NCBI GenBank assembly: GCA_049487715.1
Contig: CP150573.1
Location: 186,001 to 250,000 of the forward strand
From: Pycnococcus provasolii
Lineage: Eukaryota; Chlorophyta; Pseudoscourfieldiophyceae; Pseudoscourfieldiales
Reading direction: 5' to 3'
DNA: 64,000 nt
The notes beneath the pieces were generated by a model. That model saw only the letters and a program-made list of their open reading frames with translations. It ran no database searches and was not told the DNA's origin. The position numbers were made by a program, and so were the translations under genes. How positions within the stretch are numbered: position 1 is the first letter of the stretch; the number at the start of each line of letters is the position of its first letter. This document shows, piece by piece, positions 8,439 through 18,637 of the stretch.

Positions 8439-11400
8439 CTATGCACCATTTGCGCCTATTGTCGTCGCGTCCCAGACGCGAACGGTATTGTCCTGACTCG
8501 CGGAGATGATGCGCGTCCCATCCGCGGAATACGACGCGGATCTCACTTCATCAGAATGGCCATATAGCACAGATAAGCACGCGCCTGATGTGGCGTCCCA
8601 CACGCGAACGGCCTTGTCCCTGCTCGCGGAGACGATGCGCGTCCCATCCGGCGAATAAGACGCGGAAAACACACGACAGGAACGCCATTCATACGAATGG
8701 TCCAACACAGACAAGCACGCCCCTGAATTGGCGTCCCAGACGCGAACGGTCTCGTCCTCGCTCGCGGAGACGATGCGCGTACCATCCGGCGAATACGAGG
8801 CGGAATACACCGAACCATAATGGCCCCCATCAACATCCTTGGAAAATTTATGATGGGGGTTTCGCAACACATGCACGCACTTTAGTGTCGTAGTTTCCCG
8901 TCGTTCTACACGCACGCCTGTCGTCGCGTCCCACACGCAAATTGTCGCATTATTGCCCGTGGAGACCATGCGCGTGCCATCCGGACTAAACGACACTGAC
9001 ACCACATCCTCGTGGTGCTTAGCGTGTATCTCATGCATGCAAGCACCTGTCGTAGCGTCCCAGATTAAAATCCTCTCAAACCAATTATAGTCTCGGCCTG
9101 CTGCGACGATGCGCTTGTCATCCGCGCTAAATGACGCTGACGCTACTCTCATCCAAACTTTTTGTTTCTCATTTTTCGCCAATTCGCTCGTAATAGGAGC
9201 CTCAAGCACGGACACGCACGCGCCTGTCGCCGCGTCCCACACGCGAACGATCCCGTCAAAGCTCGCGGAGACGATGCGCGTACCATCCGCGCTATATGAC
9301 GCTGATCCCACCCCACGAGAATGGCCTTCCAGCACAGACACGCACGCGCCTGTCACTGCGTCCCACACACGAACGGTCTTGTCTCCACTCGCTCTAGCAA
9401 CGATGCGCTTGCCATCCGCGCTAAACGACGCTAATTTCACGCAATTATAATCCGCATGTTCTATCATAGGAGCCTCATGCACGGACGCGCCTGCGCCTGT
9501 CGTCGCGTCCCAGACGCGAATGGTCGAGTCAGAGCTCGCGGAGACGATGCGCGTTCCATCCGCGGAATACGATGCGGATGACACCGGACCAGTATGGCCT
9601 TCTAGCACGGACACGCACGAGCCTGATGTGGCGTCCCACACGCGAACGGTCTGGTCGTCGCTCGCGGAGACGATGCGCGTTCCATCCGCGGAATACGATG
9701 CGGATGACACCGGACCAGTATGGCCTTCTAGCACGGACACGCACGTGCCAGTCGTCGCATCCAACACGCGAACCGTCTTGTCCCTGCTCGCGGAGACGAT
9801 GCGCGTCCCATCCGCGGAATACGATACGGAAGTAATATAACGAGAATGGCCTTCTAGCACGGACACGCACGCGCCTGTCGTCGCGTCCCAGACGCGAATG
9901 GTCTCGTCCCTACTCGCGGAGACGATGCGCGTCCCATCCGCGGAATACGATACGGAAGTCACCATATCAGAATGACCCTTCAACAGATGCGTGCACTTGC
10001 CTGTCGTCGCGTCCCACACGCGAACGACACGGTCTTCTGCACATGTGACGATGCGCGTTTCATCCGGGCTGAACGATATTGAAAACAATGAAAAGTCACC
10101 ATGCCATTCCCATCTCTTATGACCTTTTAGCACAAGCGTAGATATGCAAGCGCCTGTCACAGCATCCCAGATACAAACGTAAGCCTCTGTTTTGAATCCG
10201 AGAAATTCATCAAGAAGCGCTTTTGGCTGCGTGGAGCTCAATGAGATGATACGCTTGCCATCTGCGCTATACCACGCTGATATCAGCTTGAGTTCAGTTT
10301 GAGCCTCCAAGCAGAACCCCTCGTCCATACATGGCATGCAGGCGTCACGCATCCAATCAGGTGTCCTATCAGGCGTCCAAACATTGCATTTAAGCACAGA
10401 TACACACGCGCCTGTCGTCGCGTCCCAGACGCGAATGGTCGAGTCAGAGCTCGCGGAGACGATGCGCGTACCATCCGGCGAATACGATGCGGAACGAGAA
10501 TGGGCTTTCATGATGTTCAACATCGTAGCATCATCAATATCCACGCGAGCTGGTAAGCATGCCATACAAGATGAAAGCACCCTCTGTCCTGGACTCCAAT
10601 ACCATGCACTCGTACACGGTAGATTGGCCGCAAGCCCTTCAACTCGCGAAAAGTTCCCCACTTCCCACCGAAGCACGCGAACAAATGCGTGCAGCGATTT
10701 AACCGTCGCCACCAATGCCTGAGTAGTAGCATTCTCAGCCATCTTGTTCTTCGCTTCCAAAAGCGCCTTCTCGAGCCGCAGCAATTCCACCACGAGCACG
10801 CCTCGTCGACCAGCCTCTATCTGACGCTTCAACCACAGCGCCGCAAACTCTGTCGCGCACCATGGTGACGCTTGATATCCCTCAGGCAGAAACATAAGAG
10901 CCTTATCCTTCTGACACCTTTCGACCATGAACGCATCATGCCACTGCTGCATGACAACACCCATCATCAACGCCATCTCATTGTCATCATCACCTTGTTG
11001 CTGCAGCATCCTCTCAATCGCCCCAGTCAAGTGCACGTGCCCATGCCGCAAAGAGTACATCACAGCCGGCCCCTTCTCGTCGTCGCCACGTTTCATAAGG
11101 TCCAGGCACGATCGCGTCAGCTCAGCATTTCCGCGCGACTCATTCGCTGCGTGCCTGTTGGATCGCTTTGCATCGCCCAAATACTCACGCAGCGACAAGT
11201 GCAATGTGTGCAGCACGTGATCGCGCTCCTCAAACAGCAGGCCCCAGCCAGGAAGACGTACGCACGTCTCTCGCAAACACAATCTATCAACATGCGCCGA
11301 CGAGAGAGGTTCGCGCGAAGCAAGCACAATGTCAATCAGCCGACGAACTTCCTCGCCACTCTCATTAGCTCCGCGATCAAACCAAAGATGATATGCGGCG

Positions 11401-13142
11401 TCGACGTCTTTAGGCGGATTCGAGCTTGTGCCATATCGTCTGACAAACTCGCGAGCGACAATCTGGTACACCTTTGAGCTCTGCATGCTGTTCATCGCAT
11501 GTTCCCAGGCTTCCGCCAAACGACTCTCCTCCTTCTCTTCCACCTCCTCCGATCCCAAGACCTGTGCAGGCTCAAATACTTGCATGCCGCTCTCCCAATC
11601 ATACTCCAGCACGCGTCGACGAGGGAAGTCGCCAGTCGCATCAGGACGCGTCGTCACAATCACAGAGACGCCATTGCGCGCCCTGCGAGCTAAAGTCCGC
11701 AGTAATTCGACTGCAGAATTCGACGTATGCAGTTCATCGTCCGCCTCGTCGAGTGCATCCAGCAAAATCACGGCATGCTTCTGCGAATCAGCAAGCATCT
11801 TGAGCGGTTTCACCAAAACTGCAGACACCGCAACATCCGGGTCGACGAGCGCCTTTGCCGCCGTTTTCTCGTCCATGTCCACAAGGCACTTTCGAACAAC
11901 TTCAGACTGCTGACCGAGCTGGAAGCCAAGCGACTTCACCATCTCGAGCACGTCCTGGCGCCTGACGTCCGCACGTTTGCAAAAGTGAGCCGCGTGCACC
12001 AAGTCTAGGGCTGCTGCAGCAACACTTGATTTGCCCTCGCCTGGTCCGCCAACAACGCATGCAAGACGTCCACCAGTCGCCGTCACATGCTCACGCAGCT
12101 CCTCCAGCTGGTACTTGTTGCTTTGTCCCTGTTCTCGCAGCGCCTGCAAATCAGACTCGTAGCTCATCGGACGGAGCATGAAACGCAGCTTGAGCTCCTC
12201 CGTGAAGTGCTTCATGCTCGCAAACCCAAACTTGCCCGTGATTTCGCCGTGAATCATCTCCTTGTCCGCGGGCGAAAAGCACAGCGCCATCTCCGCGTCG
12301 ATATTACGAATGTGCTGCGACACGTCATTTTCCGAGAAGCCGTGCGTGACGAGCTGCAGCTTCTGCGGTGGTGTCGACCCGATCTCGTACAGGCACCACA
12401 ACCTCGTCAACGGAATGACGCGATCTTTATCCAGCACGACGAGCGTTGCGCGAGACGTCGCTATGGTACCAGCGAGCGTCCGGCCGTCGTCGAGCTCTTT
12501 CATGGCCGAGAATACGCCACCCGTGTCGTCCTGGTTGATGGCGAAAATGTCAAGCCACACGTACGTATCGTTTTGAGCAGCGCCTGCGAGTGCCCCTTTC
12601 ACGCTCTCCACGAGGTCGACGAAAGTGCTTCCCCACGCGTGCGAAATAAAGTACGTCGGCGCGCCAACAGGAAGATTCTCGGCTTGCGCGTAGCTCATGT
12701 GCTCTTTGCGTGCAAGCGAACGCACGAAGCACTCGACGATATCTGTCGTGTACATCTGCTCGAACGGGATGTCGCGATACTCGACCGGAACCGGCTTGCC
12801 ACATTTTGTTTTTTCAGCCGCGCGTCGCTTGTCGCGGTGCGTCTCTACGTTATCAGACGTCACGATCAGGCTCGTATCCTTTCCACCTCCGTCCTCCTCA
12901 GCCATGAACTCCTTGACAACGTCCCAGCTTTGCGTCGTTCCGGCGTGCTCCTTAACAAACTGTGCAAGCCATGCTAAAGCGACTGCTCGAAAGACGGGCG
13001 AGGAGGATGAGGAATCAGCCTGAAACTTGCCCTCATCGAAGATTTGCGATCTCGTTGGCTTGACTGGCAGTACCGTGGTTGGCCATATCCTAAAGGTAGT
13101 ACCACCACAGCATGCCATGGATGTCGACGCCCCGCACCCCAT
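8439..13142 (-). CDS. TIR-like/NACHT/WD40 STAND protein (NLR-like) with acylation signal
   Basis: The product is 1567 aa, intronless. It begins MGCGAS, a strong N-myristoylation plus palmitoylation context. Residues about 163-330 hold a TIR/HET-like domain: YFISHAWG, then VWLDIFAINQDD, then RLWCLYEIG, whose Glu (about 253) sits where TIR NADases have the catalytic Glu. Residues about 355-700 form a NACHT-type NTPase, with Walker A GGPGEGKSS (about 365), Walker B HAVILLDALDE (about 457-466) and a sensor-like SVIVTTRPD. A helical linker follows. From about residue 880 to the end there are 14 WD40 units (two potential seven-bladed propellers) with the core TRIVSASxDxTVRVWDATTGACVSVLEGH, highly similar to one another at DNA level. 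By analogy with fungal and animal STAND proteins this is a signal-sensing switch, with the WD40 as sensor and the N-terminal domain as effector; that role is inference. Confidence 0.85.
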   Translation of the reverse strand: MGCGASTSMACCGGTTFRIWPTTVLPVKPTRSQIFDEGKFQADSSSSSPVFRAVALAWLAQFVKEHAGTTQSWDVVKEFMAEEDGGGKDTSLIVTSDNVETHRDKRRAAEKTKCGKPVPVEYRDIPFEQMYTTDIVECFVRSLARKEHMSYAQAENLPVGAPTYFISHAWGSTFVDLVESVKGALAGAAQNDTYVWLDIFAINQDDTGGVFSAMKELDDGRTLAGTIATSRATLVVLDKDRVIPLTRLWCLYEIGSTPPQKLQLVTHGFSENDVSQHIRNIDAEMALCFSPADKEMIHGEITGKFGFASMKHFTEELKLRFMLRPMSYESDLQALREQGQSNKYQLEELREHVTATGGRLACVVGGPGEGKSSVAAAALDLVHAAHFCKRADVRRQDVLEMVKSLGFQLGQQSEVVRKCLVDMDEKTAAKALVDPDVAVSAVLVKPLKMLADSQKHAVILLDALDEADDELHTSNSAVELLRTLARRARNGVSVIVTTRPDATGDFPRRRVLEYDWESGMQVFEPAQVLGSEEVEEKEESRLAEAWEHAMNSMQSSKVYQIVAREFVRRYGTSSNPPKDVDAAYHLWFDRGANESGEEVRRLIDIVLASREPLSSAHVDRLCLRETCVRLPGWGLLFEERDHVLHTLHLSLREYLGDAKRSNRHAANESRGNAELTRSCLDLMKRGDDEKGPAVMYSLRHGHVHLTGAIERMLQQQGDDDNEMALMMGVVMQQWHDAFMVERCQKDKALMFLPEGYQASPWCATEFAALWLKRQIEAGRRGVLVVELLRLEKALLEAKNKMAENATTQALVATVKSLHAFVRVLRWEVGNFSRVEGLAANLPCTSAWYWSPGQRVLSSCMACLPARVDIDDATMLNIMKAHSRSASYSPDGTRIVSASSDSTIRVWDATTGACVSVLKCNVWTPDRTPDWMRDACMPCMDEGFCLEAQTELKLISAWYSADGKRIISLSSTQPKALLDEFLGFKTEAYVCIWDAVTGACISTLVLKGHKRWEWHGDFSLFSISFSPDETRIVTCAEDRVVRVWDATTGKCTHLLKGHSDMVTSVSYSADGTRIVSASRDETIRVWDATTGACVSVLEGHSRYITSVSYSADGTRIVSASRDKTVRVLDATTGTCVSVLEGHTGPVSSASYSADGTRIVSASDDQTVRVWDATSGSCVSVLEGHTGPVSSASYSADGTRIVSASSDSTIRVWDATTGAGASVHEAPMIEHADYNCVKLASFSADGKRIVARASGDKTVRVWDAVTGACVSVLEGHSRGVGSASYSADGTRIVSASFDGIVRVWDAATGACVSVLEAPITSELAKNEKQKVWMRVASASFSADDKRIVAAGRDYNWFERILIWDATTGACMHEIHAKHHEDVVSVSFSPDGTRMVSTGNNATICVWDATTGVRVERRETTTLKCVHVLRNPHHKFSKDVDGGHYGSVYSASYSPDGTRIVSASEDETVRVWDANSGACLSVLDHSYEWRSCRVFSASYSPDGTRIVSASRDKAVRVWDATSGACLSVLYGHSDEVRSASYSADGTRIISASQDNTVRVWDATTIGANGA

Positions 13143-13319
13143 GATAGATGCCGGTCCCTTAAGGTATGGAAGCTTGTGAGGGCGATGGCCGGTGGTGATG
13201 GCGGTTGCAGAGTTTTTGGTCGTTCGGAACGGTGGTCACTCAGAAGTGGACGCGATGCGGCGATGGGCATTGATTGAGGAAAGGGATTGGCCACCGTAAA
13301 TTTGACCACCTTCTCCTCC

Positions 13320-14063
13320 CATAAGCCTTGTCGACGAAGCCCGATTTTGGAAATAAGGTCGCGGGTCTATTTCCCCATCACATTCCCCACTCATCTTCCC
13401 CCCATGTGAAAATCAGAAAACAACGAGGGAAAAAGACCGGCATTCCCCCAAAGCCTGATAATTTTCCCTTCATAACGGCGATCCCCGTTATAAATTAATG
13501 GCGCCGCGGCCGTCAGCGTGCGTGCGTTCTATCAACGCACTCTATGGGCTATTGAACAGCACACATAGAGCTACTGTCAGTCACAAACCAATTCTTGTTT
13601 TGACCTGAAACGGAGAAGTTATCGACGTTTTGCATAATGGCCGTATAACCATAAATTTGGTCGGGATCTGATCAAAACTCCCTTTCCCCCGACCAAATTT
13701 CCCGTTATACGGCATAATACGGAGATCAACGAATACATGTCCGTTTCAGGTCGGATAAAGACGGGGTTTCTCGCAGGTGGCTGCCCAATGTGTCCTCTTC
13801 AATAGCCCATAGAGTGCGTTGATAGAACGCACGCACGCTGACGGCCGCGGCGCCATTAATTTATAACGGGGATCGCCGTTATGAAGGGAAAATTATCAGG
13901 CTTGGGGGAATGCCGGTCTTTTTCCCTCGTTGTTTTCTGATTTTCGCATGGGGGGGGGGGGGGGGGGGGGGGTCGCCGGATCGGGGGGAATTGAGTGGGG
14001 AATGCAACCGGAAAATAGACCCGAAACCAACGCGACCTTATTTTTCTGTCGACAAGGCTTATG
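13320..14063. mobile_element. foldback/MITE-like element with long inverted arms
   Basis: The ends CATAAGCCTTGTCGAC (13320) and GTCGACAAGGCTTATG (14063) are exact inverses. The arms (about 13320-13556 and 13798-14063) are near-identical inverted copies over about 240 bp. The stretch 13454-13556 matches perfectly apart from its outer edge. The centre (about 13600-13765) is itself palindromic: GACCTGAAACGG pairs with CCGTTTCAGGTC, and CCGTATAAC with GTTATACGG. The whole 744 bp could fold into one hairpin. No transposase frame is present, so it would be non-autonomous. I see no clear target-site duplication. It sits in the spacer between the divergent NLR-like gene and the coiled-coil gene. Confidence 0.85.
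13950..13972. repeat. 23-bp poly-G tract inside the right arm of the foldback element
   Basis: There is an uninterrupted run of 23 G. The matching place in the left arm (about 13398-13404) has only a short C run, so the tract expanded after the arms were formed, or it is an assembly artefact. Confidence 0.8.
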
Positions 14064-14263
14064 ACAACGGCAATCAACACCCGTGATGGCGTGCGGGCTT
14101 CCTTTTTTCCTTTTCGCACTCGCCGCCTACCCGTAAAGTTACCACCTCGTCCAAGGGCCTCTCCGCAAAGGCCTCCTGCAAAGCAACTACCGGGTACACG
14201 CCCTTCCTTCATCCTTTGAAAGCCGGCCTGAAATAAAGTTACGTACGCCATCATCACACGTGC

Positions 14264-14287
14264 TTAAGCCAGCTTAAGCTTAAGCGT
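14264..14287 (+). promoter_or_regulatory. clustered CTTAAG motifs just upstream of a ciliary-type gene
   Basis: Three CTTAAG hexamers lie within 24 bp, about 20-40 bp before the ATG at 14303. The same hexamer occurs close upstream of other genes here (22811-22830, 54640, 13160). A regulatory role is inference. Confidence 0.25.
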
Positions 14288-14302
14288 TAAGTAACTTACA
14301 GT

Positions 14303-16374
14303 ATGTCGCCTCAAGACAAGACAGAAGTTCCCGTTCGTCTAAAGACACCTGGTGTTCCTCTACCCGCTCTAAACGTTAGCCGGCACCTCACATCAATATA
14401 CCCTTCACAGCATGTGATAGCGGGGGCGGCACAAACTGGTAGTGCTATGATGGGGAGGAGGGCGAAGAGCTCCCTTGAAACTCCCTTGCACTCTGCACAT
14501 CTTCACGAGGCACTGCCGTGGACGTCGACTCCGCAGAAAAACGAACCAACGAACATATCAGAACATCAGAACCACAACCTTGCAGCTGCGTCTACCACTA
14601 GTCCGTACTCGCCCAACCTCATACCGGTCCAGCACCACGTCACGAAGCGTGGGCCAGTGCTCCCAGACGACGCGGACAGACTGCACGCATCCTTCGACGC
14701 AGACACGGGAACGTGGAGCACCACGCTATTCCCAGCCGCCTTGCCGTACAACCGCAACGACGCCGCACTTCTAGAGGCGTTCTACGAGGCGCAGAGGCGC
14801 GCGCTCGAAAATAAGACGGAAAGCCTTCCACCACAGCACGAACTTCGCACGGAAAGTGGACGCGCAAAGGCGCTGCAGTTTGGCGGAAAGCCAGGAGGCG
14901 TGCTGAGACCACCAAAGGGAAAGAAAGATATGCGTGAGTCGACGCTCAACATCCTCAACGAAGAGTCGGAGGCTGCGCTCGATGCGAGAAACGGGTACGT
15001 CGCGCAGGTGTGCGACCGCGTGGTAGGCGCCGCGGAGCTCGGGCGCGTGTGCATGGGCGAGGTGGCTCGTCAGGTGGCGACGCACTGCACGGAGCGCGGC
15101 GCGCTCGTCAACAAGATCTGGGCAGACGCCGAGGGAGCGCTTCGCATCGCGGCGACGGCCATCGAGGCGCTGCACGTCGAGCGCCGCGATTTCAATGCAC
15201 ATCTCAAGCGTCTCGAGCATGGCGCGGCGGCACGCCTCAACGTGGCGCAGAAGGCTCGTGAGGACGCGCAGAGGTACATCGACTCGCACATGGAGGAGGA
15301 GCAGGAGACGCGCGAGCGCCTGGCAAATGCGCAAACTCGATTGGTGGAACTGGAGGAGCAGGTAGCGTCTCTCGAGAAGAAGGTTGAGACTTACCGCGAG
15401 CGCGAGAAGCAGATGGTGGAGTCGGGACACGTGCAGTTTCTCACCCGCCAGCTCGAGCAGGCGGAGCAGGCGAAGAAAGGTGTGGAGGCGAAGCTGAAGG
15501 AGGCTGAGCACAAAAGGACGAAGCGCGAGGAGGAGATGGCGGAGGAAGTGAAGCGAACGGAGAAGGCTTTGAACGAGGAACGCGCCGCGATGGCGGAAGA
15601 GCGCGCTCGCACGTCGCCTCGTATTGACTGGCAGAGCCTAACTTCGGTGAAGCGCATGCTCGACGAGGGCGTGCTGACGTTGGAGGATCTTGAAAGACAT
15701 GGATCGCAGCTGGCGGCAGAGAAGCTCGACAGCTACACGATGAAGATGGTGAGTCATGTCGGCGACCTGCGCGAGAAGCTCATGCCCGTTCGTCCTGGCC
15801 GACTGGATGAGAGGATGGGTGGAGGAGGTAAGAAAGGCGGCGGACTTCACTTCGAGGTGAGCGACAAGTACTTCGTGTGCAGCAGCAGTGGCTCTAGCGT
15901 TCCAAAGTACCTTCGCTTTAACGGCAAGGTGCGCAATCGCCAGCTGTCGAAGCAGGCGACGAGGCAGGCTGCGATTGACATCTGGCGTTCGAAGATGTCC
16001 GACAACGCCACGAGGCGCATGAAGATGAGCGAATACATGTTTTTGTACATTCAGAGAAAGTACGGCGCTCTTGCCCCTGTGATTGCGGAGTGGGGTTACA
16101 ACATCGTTCACGCATTGATGCGCCACGGCCGTTTCAACACGAGCAGCGTTGACCTGCACTTATTTTGGGAGATATTGAATGATCGGCAGGAGCAGGATGT
16201 TCTTTTGAGTTTCGAGAAGGGATGCGAAACGCTGAAGGCGACATTTCTAGACATTGACCGCATGTCAAGAGGCGTGACAAGTGGACGTGTGCAGCTTGTT
16301 GATTTTGAGGCGATTTTGAGGCGAATCTTCCCCTGGAAGCCACAAGCCCATTTGACCGAATTGATGAACCTTGT

Positions 16375-16409
<35 letters not shown>

Positions 16410-17134
16410 GTGGTGGCGGCGGCAGTGGTGTTGATCGCGCAGAGGAGGATGGCGACGGCATAGGAGGCTGGTCGACGAATGCAAGCAGTCCCATCGTGTC
16501 TGCGGCGGCGTCAGCTTTGCTGAATTCGAACAGCCCTCCTCCGCCGACACCACCGAAACATCAACTGCCCGATCGTCTTACCGTTGCGTACGAAGAGCTG
16601 TTTACGCCCGCGGACCGCGACGGGAATCGCTCGGAATTTCAAATGGTTCTGCTGAGGCAGACGCTCGAGGAACGCGACGAACTTGCGGAGGCTTACCGCA
16701 AGCGCTTCGCCTTGATGGCTCACGAAAGTTCAACGAGCGCGCTGACGAGTGAGGCGTTCTTGGTGTGCATGCGCAACGTGGACCCAGACAAGAGCGAGTT
16801 TGCGAATCGCCTGTTGATGGCGAAAGGATTTGGAAAGTTGAGTGATGTTGACGGTGGCGATATCAAGGGGGATATTCCAAAGCCTGAGGATACATGTGAT
16901 GTGAATGAATTCGTGGAACGCATTCGCAAGGGTGTTCTGAAGCGTGCTGAGGGTTCAAAAAGTTTAGACCGACGCGAGAGGAAACTGGCCGCTATGGAGA
17001 GTTCCGCTGGAGGCGCGGAGGCGCTGTCCACGTCAAGTCTAACAGCTAGTCAGAAGAAGGCCCAGAAGGCGATGAAGAAGGCCCGTGCAAGTATTAAGCT
17101 GAGCATGCTTCCCAGCTTTGCGGGTAAGAGGTGA
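14303..17134 (+). CDS. coiled-coil protein with axonemal dynein light chain-like and TSNAXIP1-like regions
   Basis: The product is 943 aa. After a disordered N-terminus, residues about 210-300 resemble the axonemal dynein light chain domain (p28/DNALI1, AXDND1). The segment EVARQVATHCTERGALV corresponds to the conserved ELIRQVTxNCxERG region. A long charged coiled coil follows (about 300-435). Residues about 560-690 (KYLRFNGKVRNRQLSK, then YMFLYIQRKYG and EWGYNIVHAL) resemble the C-terminal half of TSNAXIP1, a protein of ciliated cells. A glycine run encoded by a GGC repeat sits at about 692-710, and the rest is weakly EF-hand-like and basic at the end. Function is inferred as an axonemal or ciliary structural protein. 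The start is the first ATG of the frame and follows the CTTAAG cluster. Confidence 0.65.
16376..16433 (+). repeat. GGC trinucleotide repeat encoding poly-glycine
   Basis: A GGC/GGT run lies inside the coiled-coil gene and encodes about 18 Gly, likely a flexible and length-variable linker. Confidence 0.85.
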
Positions 17135-17383
17135 AGAAGGAAGGAGGAAGGAGGAGGAGAAAAGAAGGACAATTGTAATATTTGTATTTTTATTAACTTG
17201 TCACACATACATAAATAACTTGAGCTTGAACATATGATCTATTATAGTCTATCCCACCGTACGGTACCATCCTATTCATGACCGTGTCGGAACCCCTACT
17301 AACCTGAACCCCGAAACTCGGCGGGGACGACCAGCCCTGCCCTGCCCATCCCCCCCTTATTGTTTGGCACTCCCTTCTCCAGC

Positions 17384-18040
17384 ATGTCCCGTCGTCGGTG
17401 TGACGTGCGCGTGCGGTTCCGTGGCGACGTTCCCGCAGGAGCGGCCCTTCAGCAGCTCGTCAACCTTACAGTGCAGGACTCCCCAGATGGCGGGCAGATA
17501 TGCGTCTCGTTCGAGGATCAAGGGTCCATCGTCGGGACCGTCGTGGAGCCGTCTCGCGTGCCGAGTTCGGGGCAAGTGCAGGAGCTTACGTGGCGCGTGC
17601 GTTCCATCCGACGGAAAGCAGCATCCCTTGACAAGGAGGAGGGTGGTGGTGGCACTTCACATGAAGTTGAGATGGAGTTGCGCGGCACGTTCGAAGTTGC
17701 CGAAAAGGATGGCGACAACAAAAGCAACAAGCGCCGTCGCGACGACGTGGATGGTGCGAACGACAACAAGGACGACGACGAGGATGAGCAGACCAACGAG
17801 ACGTTTGACAAGGTTCCTTGGAAGTTGCCAAAGAGCGCGTTCGACGTGCTCGCTCAGAGCGACTCGGATGGCGGTTTGCGTACGACTTTGGCGAGCAGTG
17901 GTAAGTTGCGTGAGTTGTTGAGATTTATTGACACGTCGGCGGACCGCGGCGCCGCGCTGGAGGCTGTATTGAAAGAACGTCCTGAGTTTGAGAACTTCTC
18001 TGAGAAACTGCTTGACTTGCTGAGAAACCACGTAACGTAA
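17384..18040 (+). CDS. small acidic protein with a ZNHIT3-like C-terminal segment
   Basis: The product is 218 aa from the ATG at 17384 (context CAGCATGTCC). The N-terminal 90 residues are predicted to be mainly beta and Arg-rich at the start (MSRRRCDVRVRFRG). The middle is a charged, disordered stretch with a KRRRDD motif that could act as a nuclear signal. The last 50 residues (SSGKLRELLRFIDTS, then ALEAVLKERPEFENFSEKLLD) resemble the C-terminal helical tail of ZNHIT3/Hit1, a box C/D snoRNP assembly factor. The zf-HIT finger expected at the N-terminus is absent: there is only one Cys near the start. It may be a diverged relative or merely share the tail helix. A CCCCGAAAC-type motif lies about 80 bp upstream. 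Confidence 0.55.
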   Translation: MSRRRCDVRVRFRGDVPAGAALQQLVNLTVQDSPDGGQICVSFEDQGSIVGTVVEPSRVPSSGQVQELTWRVRSIRRKAASLDKEEGGGGTSHEVEMELRGTFEVAEKDGDNKSNKRRRDDVDGANDNKDDDEDEQTNETFDKVPWKLPKSAFDVLAQSDSDGGLRTTLASSGKLRELLRFIDTSADRGAALEAVLKERPEFENFSEKLLDLLRNHVT

Positions 18041-18637
18041 ACGTGAGCAGACCTATAGTAACTTCTGTGATTGTATGTAACAATAATTACATATTGTACC
18101 CTAGGGTACGACGTGCGACGTTACGCAAGAAAAAGTCAGTACGCCATGTCAGCCACATGTGATGGAGACGCCGCCATAGTCAATCCCGAAACGAAACCAG
18201 AAAACCAAACCCCAAAGTCCAAACGAAACCAAACCCCGAAACGAAACACCAAACCCCGAAACCTAACCCCAAACCCCGAAACCAGAAAAACAAACCAAAC
18301 CCAACCCCGAAGTCCCGAACAAAACAAAGAACAAAAGGGAAGGGAAGGGGATACCGGTTCAAACCAACCCTTGCCAAACCAACAGGCAGACAGGGGGGGA
18401 AGGGATGCGTGCCTTCCCGTAGATTTCATTCTATCCGGCTTCGGGATCCCCCCCCCTCCTTCGGTCTTCAGAATTAACCTCCTGAGGGTTTGCGGATCGC
18501 CCGGGATCCTGATCTTTATTCCGACCAGCCGACACCAGCGACGTCACCTCCCAACCTCCCGGGACCACCCCCACACGCCCCTGGGCACACGCCACTCGCA
18601 CTTGTTTCCGTCCTGTCCTCACAACAAACACGCAACC
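18041..18637. other. CHLP upstream region with degenerate telomere-like array
   Basis: Bases about 18185-18320 are a degenerate series of CCCCGAAACNAAACC units, similar to but noisier than the arrays elsewhere in the window. The region also includes short poly-G and poly-C runs (18395-18460). No gene is seen; this is the promoter and 5' UTR of CHLP. Confidence 0.5.
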
